This document shows positions 23,495 through 34,821 of a DNA stretch of 64,000 nucleotides, piece by piece. Position numbers and translations under genes: made by a program. Position 1 is the stretch's first letter. Each line of letters opens with the position of its first letter. The stretch is from Beverwykella pulmonaria (lineage: Eukaryota; Ascomycota; Dothideomycetes; Pleosporales; Melanommataceae). Location: assembly GCA_001599595.1 (NCBI GenBank), contig BCHH01000012.1:636813-700812 (forward strand), in the 5' to 3' direction. The notes under the pieces were generated by a model. It did not search any database. It saw only the letters and a list, made by a program, of their open reading frames with translations, and had not been told where the DNA came from.

Positions 23495-25554
23495 TCACAG
23501 CTTCCTCAACAAAAACCCATCATTCTGCAACCTCTGGAACACCTTCTCAGGATCATACCTCTCCGCCACCTTCTTAAGCACTTCCGTATTCTCAGTTCCA
23601 TAACTATCAAGAATCTTTTGCGTGTACGACGCATCGTTCATAAACTGGTAGTCGAGCAGCTTCCCCTTCTTCGTGGCGGAAGACTGGATATGCGTTCCTA
23701 GTGCATTGAGAGCTTTGTGTGCGGTGGCATCGGTCGAGTCGTCGAACCATTCGACTAACGGTGCCCACCCTGTACTACGTCAGTGCCGCGCTCGGGTACA
23801 AACATAACAGGAAGACAGCTATGAGTTAATGTGAGTGTGAGGGAGAACGTACATGCTTGCGAGACAAGCTCTAGCCCAAGAGAGTTACCTCCCCTGTCTC
23901 TTCCAGCCACAACCGCAGACTTCGCTACAGGTTGTATCGTGTAGGACAGATTGGCAGACGGCATTTCCGTCTTGAGTAGTTCAAGATAACGTTCATGGAT
24001 GTCTATGTAGAGCTCATGGTCTACTTCCGTGCTAGCTGCATATGGTTCTCTCCTGCCTCGGGATTAGCAGCAAAAAGATATCAAGCAATGACCCACGGCC
24101 ACTATGACATTATTGCAAAAGTTGGGGGAAGAGAGACGGATCTAGAAGAGCGAACTTACTTGGCAGGGAAGTCCCCAATATTGATCGCACTAGTCAAACT
24201 CGCAATCGTCCCATTCGTTGTTGGAATAAATGGCCCCCAGAAACTTTTGAGGCTAGCGAATGCATCGAACGCTTTGGGTGGACTTGAGGGCCATTCGGCA
24301 TACAGCAAGCCAGCGATGATAACACCTGGGTTTACGTTGAGAAAGAAGCCAATCTTGGGGTCTGTCTCCATAGCCTTTTGCACCTCGATAGTGGCGTTGA
24401 GGATATTGACGTAGTCTGAAGCATCGTAGAGATTAAGGCTGTATTGGACGTGATGGAGGGGATGCGTTTCGATATCGAAGCGGGTTACAATTCCTACACA
24501 GTCAGTGAGTGTGAGACTTTACTGAAAGCTAGAGATTTACCGAAGTTAGGCCCTCCACCCTTGAGAGCACGGAAGAGATCATGGTTCTCTTTAGCGTTGG
24601 CGTTCACAACAGTAGAATTCGCAAGGACGACCTATCACAAAATTAGACGCTCGCTCAGGGTGAGAAAAACAACTTCCGTTCGCCCACCTCGTAATTCTTC
24701 ACACTATCCGCTCCAAGTCCATAAAGATTAGGAAAAAAAGTCATTCCACCTAAAACTGTTAGCTTGTGGCAGCATAGCCACGAAAACCCACACATGAACT
24801 TACCTCCAAGTAGAAAGCCCGGCAGTCCAACGGTATAATGGCGACCACCTATTACGGTGACACCATAAGGGTCGAGGAAGTCATACACCTCTCCCCACTG
24901 TTTGCCAGGCCCAGCGTGAACAATGCCATTTTCGCTTAGAGAAAGCGTGTCAAGTCCATGGAGATCAAGCAGGACTCCAGACCCGTCGATACTTCCAAAT
25001 CCAGAGTTGGGATTGTGTCCGCCGCTACGGACAGCGAACCTTGTGCCCACGTGCTTGATGACTTTTAGTGCAGCTGCAACATCGGCTGTGGTTCTGAGCT
25101 GGATGAAGCAAGCTGCTGCCAGCCAGCATGTTTGAGACCTACATTTTGTTAGCAAGCTTGCACGAACGCATTCTCCCTTCGGTTAATGATCTTACCAATT
25201 GAAATCCTGCTCTGATTGGTACTTCGGGCTATCTGCTGCAAAGACTTGACCAGGGAATATAAGACCCGCAATCTTGCAGGCGGCAGTAGCACGCTTGGAA
25301 ACCGGTGAATTGTCGTCAAGCGCGGAAACCTCATCAATTATCGTCGAAGACCTGATAATCTGTTGCTGCAGGACCGATGCTACACTCGCAACACCTCTTG
25401 AGGTTCCTTCCAGTGTGTCGACAAGATCCCGAGACAGTAGTATTTTAGACACTGCAAGCGTATCCTTCGGCTCGAGGGCAGGTCTTCCCAAAACAGTAGG
25501 GAAGCACGCCAAAAGCGGCAACAGAAGGAGTAAAACTAATGATAATGTCGACAT
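23495..25554 (-). CDS. Secreted FAD-linked oxidoreductase (PCMH/BBE type)
   Basis: Flavoprotein oxidase of the berberine-bridge-enzyme-like family (FAD_binding_4 plus BBE); the substrate is unknown. Seven exons join in frame: 25554-25196, 25138-24804, 24749-24688, 24631-24541, 24493-24160, 24052-23853 and 23769-23495, giving 551 residues. The protein begins with a signal peptide (hydrophobic Leu run, residues 4-18). FAVRSGGHNPNSGFG carries the His (about residue 161) that normally binds FAD covalently. The second, Cys, attachment site seen in bicovalent members is not visible; that stretch reads GGRHYTVGLPG. The C-terminal BBE motif is present (YDPEKVFQRLQNDGF). The gene lies 2 kb from the P450 and in the same direction, so it could act in the diterpenoid pathway, but such oxidases are also common outside clusters. 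No defects are seen. Confidence 0.88.
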
Positions 25555-27530
25555 TTTGGTCGGATACCACCACGAAGGCAACTTTCGCTGTTGCGAAATC
25601 TACCGACACTTATCAACTGCACCTCTCTTAAGCATAGATTGATTAGGAAGAAGATTGGCAAGCGCCGTGCCGGAATATCGAAATGCAAGACTGAATTTGG
25701 CAAACGATGAGCCTCGCATGTACGGTCGTACTGTAGCGCGGAAACGGAAGGGTGCCAATGCAAGGTAGACGCCAGAGTCTAAACCTAATCCTAGTAGTGT
25801 AGAATGCAAGGCTAGTAAAGAGCTCGGAAGATCGATAGGATGCATGGGATAACATGAATACTCCGGAATGCAGGGTCGGCTAGAGACGTGTAGAATCCAC
25901 GCACACGTGGGCGAACTTGGCTCTTCGCGCCCTCGGTAACGCCGTTCGGTTTCGCTACTGCTGTAGTGGGGCATCATTGCGTCGTGATGGACGCACGCTC
26001 ATCCGATTGACCGTTCTTTAAGATATTAATAGTCAAACAAAAACCAGCGTTTCATGGCGAGAGCAAGATTTTGGCTCCGGACATCGGGCTCGGTAGGGGA
26101 ACGAGATGCTTAATGCTTCTGTCTATACTAGCTGTGCTGCAATAACGTGAACTTCAAGCTAGGCGCTAATCGACTGGTCCGCTGGCACTGTATGTCCAAC
26201 TTGCCGTCTTCCGAGTCAACATTTACCTCTAGTACGGAAACAACTCGACGAACGCAGATCTTGTTCATGACATTTTGGCCATTACGTTGTGTCAACAGCA
26301 ATCAAGAGGCTCTCTCCACCCCTGGTCCGTATCGTAGTCACGCGGCTTGAGGCGACTATGCGTGCCAATTACGCTGGACGTTTCCTTCCCATCCTCGTGC
26401 CGTATGTGAAACATTTGCTGCTGCGACGCATCTCGAACCACCTTCGCGCTGCGTTCCACCGCGAGTTGCGGTGAGCAAAGGTGGGGTGCAAGTAATATGG
26501 CCGAAGTGTGCATATGCGAGCGTGTGTTGTGGGACGGCAAAACGGCGCTACTCCTTCCCGCTGGCATGTGACACCCTTTGCATTTCGGTGATAGGCGAGC
26601 GGGTGACGGAACGGGTGACGGAACGGGTGACGGTACGTGTCCTTGGGACCGTGGGAGCACTTCGTGGCTCCCTTTTGAGTCAATGAAGACATTTGACAAC
26701 TCGAGTTTTCTCGAAGAGCGAGACCTATTTCTTCTGTTCGCTGCAATTGTGGGGTGATTGCACACCGAGTGATGATCGATGCCTCTCGTGCGCAAGCTTC
26801 ATGACATGACCAAGAATGCTGACAGGTGCCCACGACACCGTAGCGCGACATAACAAGACAGCGGGACAGCGCGGGACATAGCAGGAGGTAGCGGGAGGTA
26901 GCGGACGTAAGCGTCCCAGCAAATGATGCATGCTTTCACCGGATTCCTAGGCCTTCTATGGGGACACGAAGCAGGTGGATCCCAGACCTTCCTATTGATT
27001 CTAGCGGTGCATAGTCACTGTGGTACGAGAAGTTGGCAAGCGCGAAAGCGCGGGAGAATGGCTGTTCCGATTCCTGTGGGGCTAGCCGTTTTGGGCTAGT
27101 GGCCGATGCCAGAGTTTGGGGTCACAACCTTAAAGACACCTCTCATTGTCTTTCACGGCACTGCGACTGCCCCTCTTCCTCGAACGCTATCTGTATCGCG
27201 GAACTCGCGATATTGAGAGATACTAGTGGAAGCGGCGCGTTTCTTGTGCAACCGAACTCGAGGCCGATCTTGGTACATAGCGGGGTTTGAGCTTGTCCTG
27301 GTTTGGTTACTGTCATTTTGTCGCGTTAGCTTGCGGGCTGGCTGAGAGCGCGAGGAGTTATCCCTGTCGATATATTTTATCGTATTGCATCTGCCATTCG
27401 TCCCTCAGGCGCCGAAGCCGCTCATCCAACCCCACCATCACCGCCGCGGCGGATTTGGTTCGCACAAGCAGTTGGAGGCTGAGAAATTTGTTTCCATAGC
27501 ACCGAGAGTCTACTCTGTCCCCAACGCACA
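25555..27530. other. 2-kb interval between FAD oxidase and P450
   Basis: The left part should hold the FAD oxidase promoter. No supportable gene is present. A 12-bp tandem repeat (GGGTGACGGAAC, about 2.8 copies) lies at 26601-26634, and a GCGGGA/GGTAGC-rich simple repeat lies near 26860-26907. The open frames on both strands here overlap each other and look non-coding. Confidence 0.4.
26601..26634. repeat. 12-bp tandem repeat
   Basis: GGGTGACGGAAC is repeated almost perfectly about 2.8 times; the last copy changes to GGTAC. It lies outside any gene I call. Confidence 0.7.
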
Positions 27531-29492
27531 TTAACACCTCCCACAACTCTGGCACTTCTCCCTGCGTTTCCGCATCAGCAACCTCGCCCTCGGATCAGGG
27601 AACACATTTTCATCCGCGAAAAAATTCCTCGGTCTGCCCTTCCCTTCCGGATACTTAAACTCGAACTCATTTAGAATCTTGACCATGACCATCTTAATCT
27701 CGCCAACTGCAAAATGTCGTCCTGGGCACGCCTGCTTGCCATATCCAAAATGTAGATTGCTCGTCTCGGGCTGGCCAGCCTGGTGCTTGTTGAGCTCACC
27801 GCTAGCGTGGCGCTTACGATACGAGCGCATGGGGTCGAAGTTGGACGGTTCGGGAACGGTGGAGTTCAGGATATCGGCGTTGGCGCATGCGATCCGCGTG
27901 CCGGCGGGGATGTGCGTGCCGTCTTTGAGGGTAATGGGAACCATGGCGAGGCGTTGGGGTGCCACTGTTCCTCGCATTAACATAACATCTAAAAAAAAGA
28001 ATGCCAGATCGACTTACGCAAAATCGGTGGATTGAATCTCTGACTCTCCACAAAGAAGCTGTCCATCTTTTCCAACCTAGGCAGCCATTCCTTAGCGCCA
28101 ACACCCTCTCTCTCCCCTAGCTTGCCTAGATCACGCTCCACATCTGCGATCTCCTCCCTCAGCACGTCGAACCACTCCGGGTGAGCGCAGAGATCGAACA
28201 AGATGTTAGCCACACCCATCGATGTCGTGTGAATGGAAGCAAGAGTGAGGATAGACTGCCTTGTAGACATCTCAAACAAGCCATTCTCTTTCTCGTTTCC
28301 GTGGTCCATCATCCAGTTGAGTAGCGTGTCGTCTTCTTCGATAGTCTCGCCTTCGCTCTTTCGCTTGACCGCATCTCGATGCTTGTCCATGAGAGGCCCA
28401 ATGATTTTCTGGGCTTTCTTCAGATTACTCGCGACTTTCCAGCGAATCGGCATGAGTGGCCCAATGATGGGGTGCGTCCACGGCGGGAACATGCGTAGCA
28501 GAAATGCGCAGGTGAACATAGTTATGCTGAAGTCGATAGACAGATTCAGCCATTCGAGATTGCGGCATGCCGGGTGGCCCAAGAAGATCTTGGCGGACAT
28601 ACGCGCGACGAGCATCCGCATCATTTGCTGGATGTCGACTTCAAGCCAGTCTAGAAAGACAATTAGCTTCCGGACAAGCAGAGTAGAAGGGAGGAGCTGT
28701 ACCATCAGGCTGCGGGACGTCGAGTGGCCAGCCATACTCCAGTTCAGTTTTCGCAATGTCAAGAAATTTGGGTAATTCAGCGGTGAGTTTGTTTTGGAGA
28801 ACGCGGAAGTGGAGGTTCGATTCGATCATCAAAGTCGTATAAGTCCACCTGTGAACAAGATTCTGTGCACGCACCTCAGCGAAGTTACATTTCACGGAGA
28901 AACCTGGACACCTACCTGGACTTGGGCTTTCACACCACTAAGCTTGGTGGTAGGATAAAGACGAAGTTCGTTCTGATACTTGTTGGGAAGAATGGTCATG
29001 TCGGTGTCCCATCTCCGTATGACGAAGGGAGTATCTTTGTACTACATATAAATCAGTATTTGACTTACTACACGGGCAGACATAGCGCACCTTTTGGTAA
29101 CCGCTTGAAATAATATTTCGAGCACCGACGACATATCTTGCCTGCAAGAAGAATGTGGGTTCAAACCACCAGCGGTAGCCATGATATGGAGCATTGGGAA
29201 CCTTAGGGTGCGGTTTCTTGACCAGTGATAGAAGCACCCAACCAAATGCGAACCAGATGGCAGCGAACTGTGCATAGGAAAGTGAGTCTAGGGAGGCTGT
29301 GACAACAGTCTTGATAGGTATCCATTGCTGATACAGTTCTCCGTGATTAGGAAAGTGTATGTTAGATTGTTTGATGTGAAGATTCAAATTTGAGAATTGC
29401 GAGAAATTGAAATATGGGAGGTGTGATAGGACGGAAGCGTTTAGCTGTTGCAATACGGAACCGCTGGTAGGTAGGAACCCAAGGGCCTCCAT
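27531..29492 (-). CDS. Cytochrome P450, membrane-anchored, next to a diterpene cyclase
   Basis: Haem-thiolate monooxygenase, probably in the endoplasmic reticulum. Five exons join in frame: 29492-29091, 29041-28916, 28862-28703, 28650-28018 and 27970-27531, giving 586 residues. A long N-terminal extension precedes a membrane helix near residues 83-99 (AAIWFAFGWVLLSLV). Later motifs are YKDTPFVIRR, an I-helix reading LASIHTTSMG (370s) in place of the usual AGxxT, ESQR (431-434) as ExxR, and the haem loop FGYGKQACPGRHFA with Cys522. The IHTTS-type I-helix is typical of the fungal P450 group that includes gibberellin and other terpenoid oxidases. The gene is transcribed divergently from the diterpene cyclase, whose ATG is 1.2 kb away, which suggests shared regulation and oxidation of the cyclase product. 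That role is inference. Confidence 0.9.
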
Positions 29493-30719
29493 TCTAGGCA
29501 AATAATGCCAAAAGATCGTCTACTCTCCCTTAATGGAATCTTGGAAGAGATAAACAGCGGGGAGACAATTGCCCAACTATATGATGACCCTCACTTTGCT
29601 TCTTTGGAAGGCGTTGCGGGACGGAAGGGAGGGAGTGCTGCGAGCTGCGCGGAATACCTGATCATCTGGTGACATTGCGGCGCGAGTCAGTTCGACCAAT
29701 CTTTCATGCAGACTGCATGCACTGCGCAAGTTGGAAGAAACTTGCGCGGCAGTTCCATATCTTCATCAAGCGGGAATGCAGGGCTACGAGGTACATATTT
29801 CGCGTCAGTGGCTGTATTTTGCATGCTAGCGTGCGCATCTTGAATCTTGGCGAGCTGTTAACCCATAGAATGTCGACGTGGCATGCAGATGCAGGTTCAG
29901 ACCACTGAAATCAAGTTCCGCGCGACGTAGCGCTTCGCTGATGGGTCCGTCGGCTTTCTGCCCCATTGTATCCGCGGTTGGAATAAGGTAATACGAAAAA
30001 AGAGAGATGATGTAGATGGTCAAAAGAGAGAGTGAACAGGCCCCAGAGAAGAAGCAGTCCCAGTTGTTGTCCATCCAACGGACGGGTTAATGTAAGATTT
30101 CGAGACGACCCCGATACAGAGGAACAGCTCGTAGGCTTCTTTACATTAACAGAACAATCCTTTGGTTCCAATCCAACAAGTCTTCTGCGATCCATGCCCT
30201 TAGACAATCCGCTAAGGGAGACCAAGACATGCGGATCCAGTCTTCAGCTTGGAATATAGTGAATCCAGGGTACCCAGTCGAAAAGCACATGACGACCTAG
30301 CATGCAGGTTGATGACCCTAAGCATCAGCATTGATCTTTAATACAACGTGTCAAGATCCTTGCGAACAGGGTCCACTGTCCCATCCGGTGGACCCATAGG
30401 CCCGTGGCGCTTAGGTGGCAATATCAAGTCCATCCGCGGTATGCAGTATCCGAACTCCACCCTAGTGCTTGGAACGCGAAGGAGAAAGATAGCTTTGATA
30501 CTGTTTGTATGCAGTAAGACTGAAGTGTTGGGGGCCCTGACGAAGATGGCCCATAATTGTTAGCGATAGCGGTTGACAAGAACCCTAGAAATAGCAGGGT
30601 ATATGGACTGCTTGTTCTTAGACTGACCAACCCCGAATCTCTGGGTAGCTGTCTGTTCACGCCGGGGAACTTCTTTTCTTCCCGAGAAACTTTTGGCTCT
30701 TTGGAGGATCTTTGGGGAA
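29493..30719. promoter_or_regulatory. Shared divergent promoter region of P450 and diterpene cyclase
   Basis: This 1.2-kb region separates two divergent start codons and carries no supportable gene. I could not identify a pathway-specific binding site with confidence. Coordinated control of the two genes is inferred from the head-to-head arrangement only. Confidence 0.45.
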
Positions 30720-33700
30720 ATGTACCAAACCATCACAGAGGAGGCATGGGGACTCGTCCACTCCATTGCGACACAATGTGGCTCGCAGCAAGGTCTCGGA
30801 ACTATGTCACCAGCTGCCTACGATACGGCCTGGGTAGCTATGACGGAGAAGAAGGGCGAGGATGGAAAGATTCGACCATTGTTTCCAGAAGCTTATGACT
30901 ACCTTAAGACGACACAGGCTGAGGATGGATCCTGGGCTGCTGAGACATCGAATGCAGATGGAATCATCAACACACTGGCTGCCCTCTTGGCGTTGAAGAA
31001 ACAAGAGAGGCAATTTGAGGCTGCTCGGGCAGATAACAAGAAGCGGTGTCAAGCAGCGGAGGGTGCCCTCCGCCGAATGTTGAGTAGCTGGGATCTCGAC
31101 GCCACGGACAGAGTTGGTATGGAGATATTGGTACCGAATCTTTTGAGATTATTGGAAGCTGAGGGTGTCGAATTTGACTTTCCATCGAGAAAACCATTGA
31201 TGGCACTGAATGCAGCCAAATTAGCACGACTCGGACCAGTCCTCACAAGCCCAGTACAGACCACACTTATTCACACGCTTGAGGCTTTCGTTGGTTCGCT
31301 GGACTTTGATAAGGTGAAGCAACACAAGATGCCAAATGGCTCTATGTTGGCGTCACCTTCATCGACTGCTGCCTACTTGATGAACTCGAGCTCTTGGGAT
31401 ACTGAGGCGGAATCATATCTTCGAATGGTTTTTGAGAAGCAGTCGACAGCTGGTCACCCAGGCGGGTTTCCTTCCGCATTTCCCAGCACACTGTTTGAGA
31501 TATCTTGGGTAAGTGCTTGAAACATTTTCATTGGAGACGAGTGGTTACTGACAGCGTTAGGTGCTGGACACCTTATTGGAATCCGGATTCGACAAAGACG
31601 ACTTCCTTCTCGCAGATATCCGCAAGCTGACGGTCCTTCTTGAAACGAACATAAAAGCGCAGAAAGGAATTGTCGGTTTCGGTGAGCCTAAACATTCTAA
31701 ATGAAATAGATGACTCGCTAAATCGATTGTTATAGCCCCTTCGTCCTTGCCAGACGCTGATGACACCGCGAAAACAATATCAGCACTGCGGCTTCTTGGT
31801 TGGGACCAGGAAGTGCAGCCTATGTTGAAAGCTTTCGAAGTGGATTCGTCCTTCATAACATATCGTGGGGAGCGGAACGCGAGTAGTAGCGCGAATTGCA
31901 ACGTTCTCTCGTGCCTCCTTCGAACGCCGGAGCCAGCAAAATATACCAAGCAAATGGTCAAATGCGTAGCCTTCTTGAGTAAAACCTGGGAGAGTAATAA
32001 CGGTCCTGACAAGTGGGTGAGTGTGGACGTGATGACTGCCTAAGTTCTAAGCAACGGATGTTGATAAGTTACAGCATACCTCGGTACATTACCCTATGAT
32101 GCTCATTGCGCAGTCCTTTGTCCTCTTCCTGAGAAGATGGGGCAAGAAGGAACTTGACATGGACTCAGTCCCGGCCAAGCTGATACGTCAAGACATTCCA
32201 AGAACCTTGCTGGACATTTTATCCCGGACAATGAGTCTACAACAGGTTGATGGGTCGTGGGAGTCAAAGCGTGAGGTGACTGCCTATGCAGTCCTCACCC
32301 TCGCACCATTGCTAGGTCTTCCGTGGGTAGACTTCTTGAAACCGGAAGGCATTGCTTGCATGTATCGCGGGAAAGCATATCTAGAGAACAACAGACATCG
32401 ATGGAGAGAGGCCGAGAGACTCTGGATTGAGAAGACCGTGTACTCTTCGAGTAATCTTTCGCAGGCTTACTGCTTGGCTGCGTCAAAGATTGTTGTCTTA
32501 CCTCTGGTTATGTCGCAAACGATCGCAGAGTTGTTTCCTGCTCAATTGGTTAAGAAGGTGGCGAAGATGTCCGGGTTCTTCTCCCAGGTCATCCCATTCT
32601 CTGGAGCGCCGAAGTGGAAGATGCAGCTTTCGTTGCTCCAAAGTGCAAACTACGCAGCTGCGCTTCGGGAATCCCGATACAAGATCTTCCCGCCTATCGA
32701 GAAGGCGAGTGACGAGAAATACCAGGAATATATCCCATTTACCTGGATTGGATGCAGGGATATTCTCTCGACCAGAATTTCGGCAGAGACACTCTGGGAG
32801 ATGATGTTAGTTTCCATGTTCAACTTCCAGGTGGATGCATACATGGAAACAGTTGTATGGGAACAATACCAAGATAGGCTACCGGCTTTGAAGACATTCA
32901 TCCGGGCGTTGTGTTCCGGCAGTCCCGATAAGCGCAAGCGAAGCAGCGACAGTGACGTGGAAGGAACTTCCAAAAAAGTGACTGGTCCTAACGGCGTCTC
33001 CAACGGTCTTGCTAACGGTACCTCGAATGGAATGCTCAGCAACGGAAGCCCAGTGAGAGCAGTAAACGGTACAGCGAAGAGTTCAACGAATGGTGCGCAT
33101 CATGAAAGAATGGACAGTGGCGTCGGTGTCGAAGCAGAACATATCGTCGAGCCGAATAACAGAACAGAAAAGAATGTAAAGGCCGTAAATGGGACAAACG
33201 GCATCAAAAAGCCAACTGTTCCGCTGACTCACGGCACAGAAGCTCTGGAGAAGAATGGAGATAAGACTCATGGGGGGAAAAAGAGCAGTGTCGAGGAAGT
33301 ACTCACCAAATTTGTTTACTTTGCTCTCCATCACCCGAAGGTCCTCCAAAGTCCACCATCTTTGCAAGCCTGGCTCAGATATGAGCTCCAGACCTTCCTC
33401 CTTGCCCACATCACGCATATGGAGGATTGTGCTGAGCTACCGACGTCAACAGACAGCAATAAGCCATTTACGTGGGGCAAGCCACGGACAACTTTCTTCA
33501 ACTGGGTGCGCACAACATCGGCCGACCACACGAGCTGTCCATACTCATTCGTGTTCTTCTTGTGCCTGATCGGCGAGAGTGGAAAAAGTGTCATCACCAA
33601 CGTGCATCAGCGATATGCGCTGGAAGATGCCTGTCACCATCTCGCTACGACATGTCGACAATATAACGACTTCGGGTCGGTAGTGCGGGACCAGGAAGAG

Positions 33701-33994
33701 AGAAACCTGAACAGCGTCAACTTCCCAGAGTTCGATATTGCCAAGAACAAAGCATCGAGCGTGGAGGAGCTGATTGAACAGAGGAAGACAGACCTCTTGA
33801 CAGTTGCTGCATATGAGAAACGGTGCTTAGATAGAGTCGTTGGAGAGCTAGGGGAGAGCTTGGACGCACGGGTGATGGAGAAGCTGCAGATGTTCATTCA
33901 GGTGACCGACTTGTACGGGCAGATATACATCGCACGAGACATCGGCATCCGGCGTATGGAGGAGAGTAAGAAGTCCAACGGCGTTGTAGCTTAA
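30720..33994 (+). CDS. Bifunctional diterpene cyclase (CPS/KS type)
   Basis: Predicted to cyclise GGPP by protonation in a class II site and then ionise the bicyclic diphosphate in a class I site. Exons 30720-31508, 31561-31681, 31736-32016 and 32075-33994 join in frame to 1036 residues. N-terminal marks are SPAAYDTAWVAM and DGSWAAE. The class II acid motif DADD is at residues 310-313 (PDADDTAKT). The class I half shows FNFQVDAYME at about 651-655, where relatives usually read DExxE or DDxxD, so the second acidic residue is Ala. The second metal motif is NDFGSVVRDQEERN (928-941) followed by LNSVNFPEF. A low-complexity insertion of about 118 residues (683-800), rich in NG, Ser and Lys, splits the class I half; relatives of about 950 residues have a shorter loop. 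The DAYME change may alter or weaken class I activity, so a class II-only product is possible. Confidence 0.92.
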
Positions 33995-34821
33995 GAGAGA
34001 GGTAAGGGAGTTGCTGGTAGTAGTTTTGGCTTTTTTGGGAGTTCATTGTGGCGGTGTATTGCGCATCGTTCCTGAGAAATTGTTCTCGCGGCTTCAAATA
34101 CTAGTAGTAGTACTCTTAGAGCGCGAATTTTACTATAGGTTGTAGAGCTCTTTGCCGAAAGTGATTGATGAGTAGTCGTGAGTGAAATGGAAAAAAAAGA
34201 CATACCCGAGCATACTTCAAGTGAGGAACTGCCGAGTATGTACGGCCAATGTGGCTCACTAGTTAGTAATCTCGGCGTTTCCCGCTCACAAAAAAGCAAG
34301 CAAAGCTGGCCAGGCATCTATGCAGGTATGCACGTAGTGAGGGGCTACGGCGAATGAGGCGACGACAACACTGACTCCAATATACTCCCGGGAATCGATA
34401 AGAATTTGGGTGCCTCGGGAATTTTGGCACGATGGCATGATGGGGTTTACGACGGTTGGACTCGTGGAGAGGAGTGATTAAGGGAATAAGGGATGGTTTT
34501 GCTTCTTCAGTAGGCGGCATTTGCCCAATATCATTGGCCCCTTCTGATTCGGCAGTTCAGCAATTTTAATACACCTGGACATAATACATGCACAGGTACG
34601 TAAATAGCGAATTTGCTCTCCTTGCTACACGCTCTCACATCTAAGGTGAATAATAGGGATCAATTAGGAGAATCTTTTAAGTGTTACAAAAGATGTGCTA
34701 GTAGATATAGTAGGGATTTACAAGGTCAATCTGATCCTATTGCTTATAGACTTATTCTGCGTGGCTGTCCCCATATTTCTCCTCGGCTGTATCAACAAGT
34801 CGTATGCATTCGACCGATCAC
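33995..34821. other. Terminator region between diterpene cyclase and GH3 gene
   Basis: The two flanking genes converge here, so both terminators must lie in this 0.8 kb. An AT-rich block at 34600-34790 is open in frame (NNRDQLGESFKCYKRC onward) and may be a short gene or transposon relic, but I cannot assign it. Confidence 0.4.
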
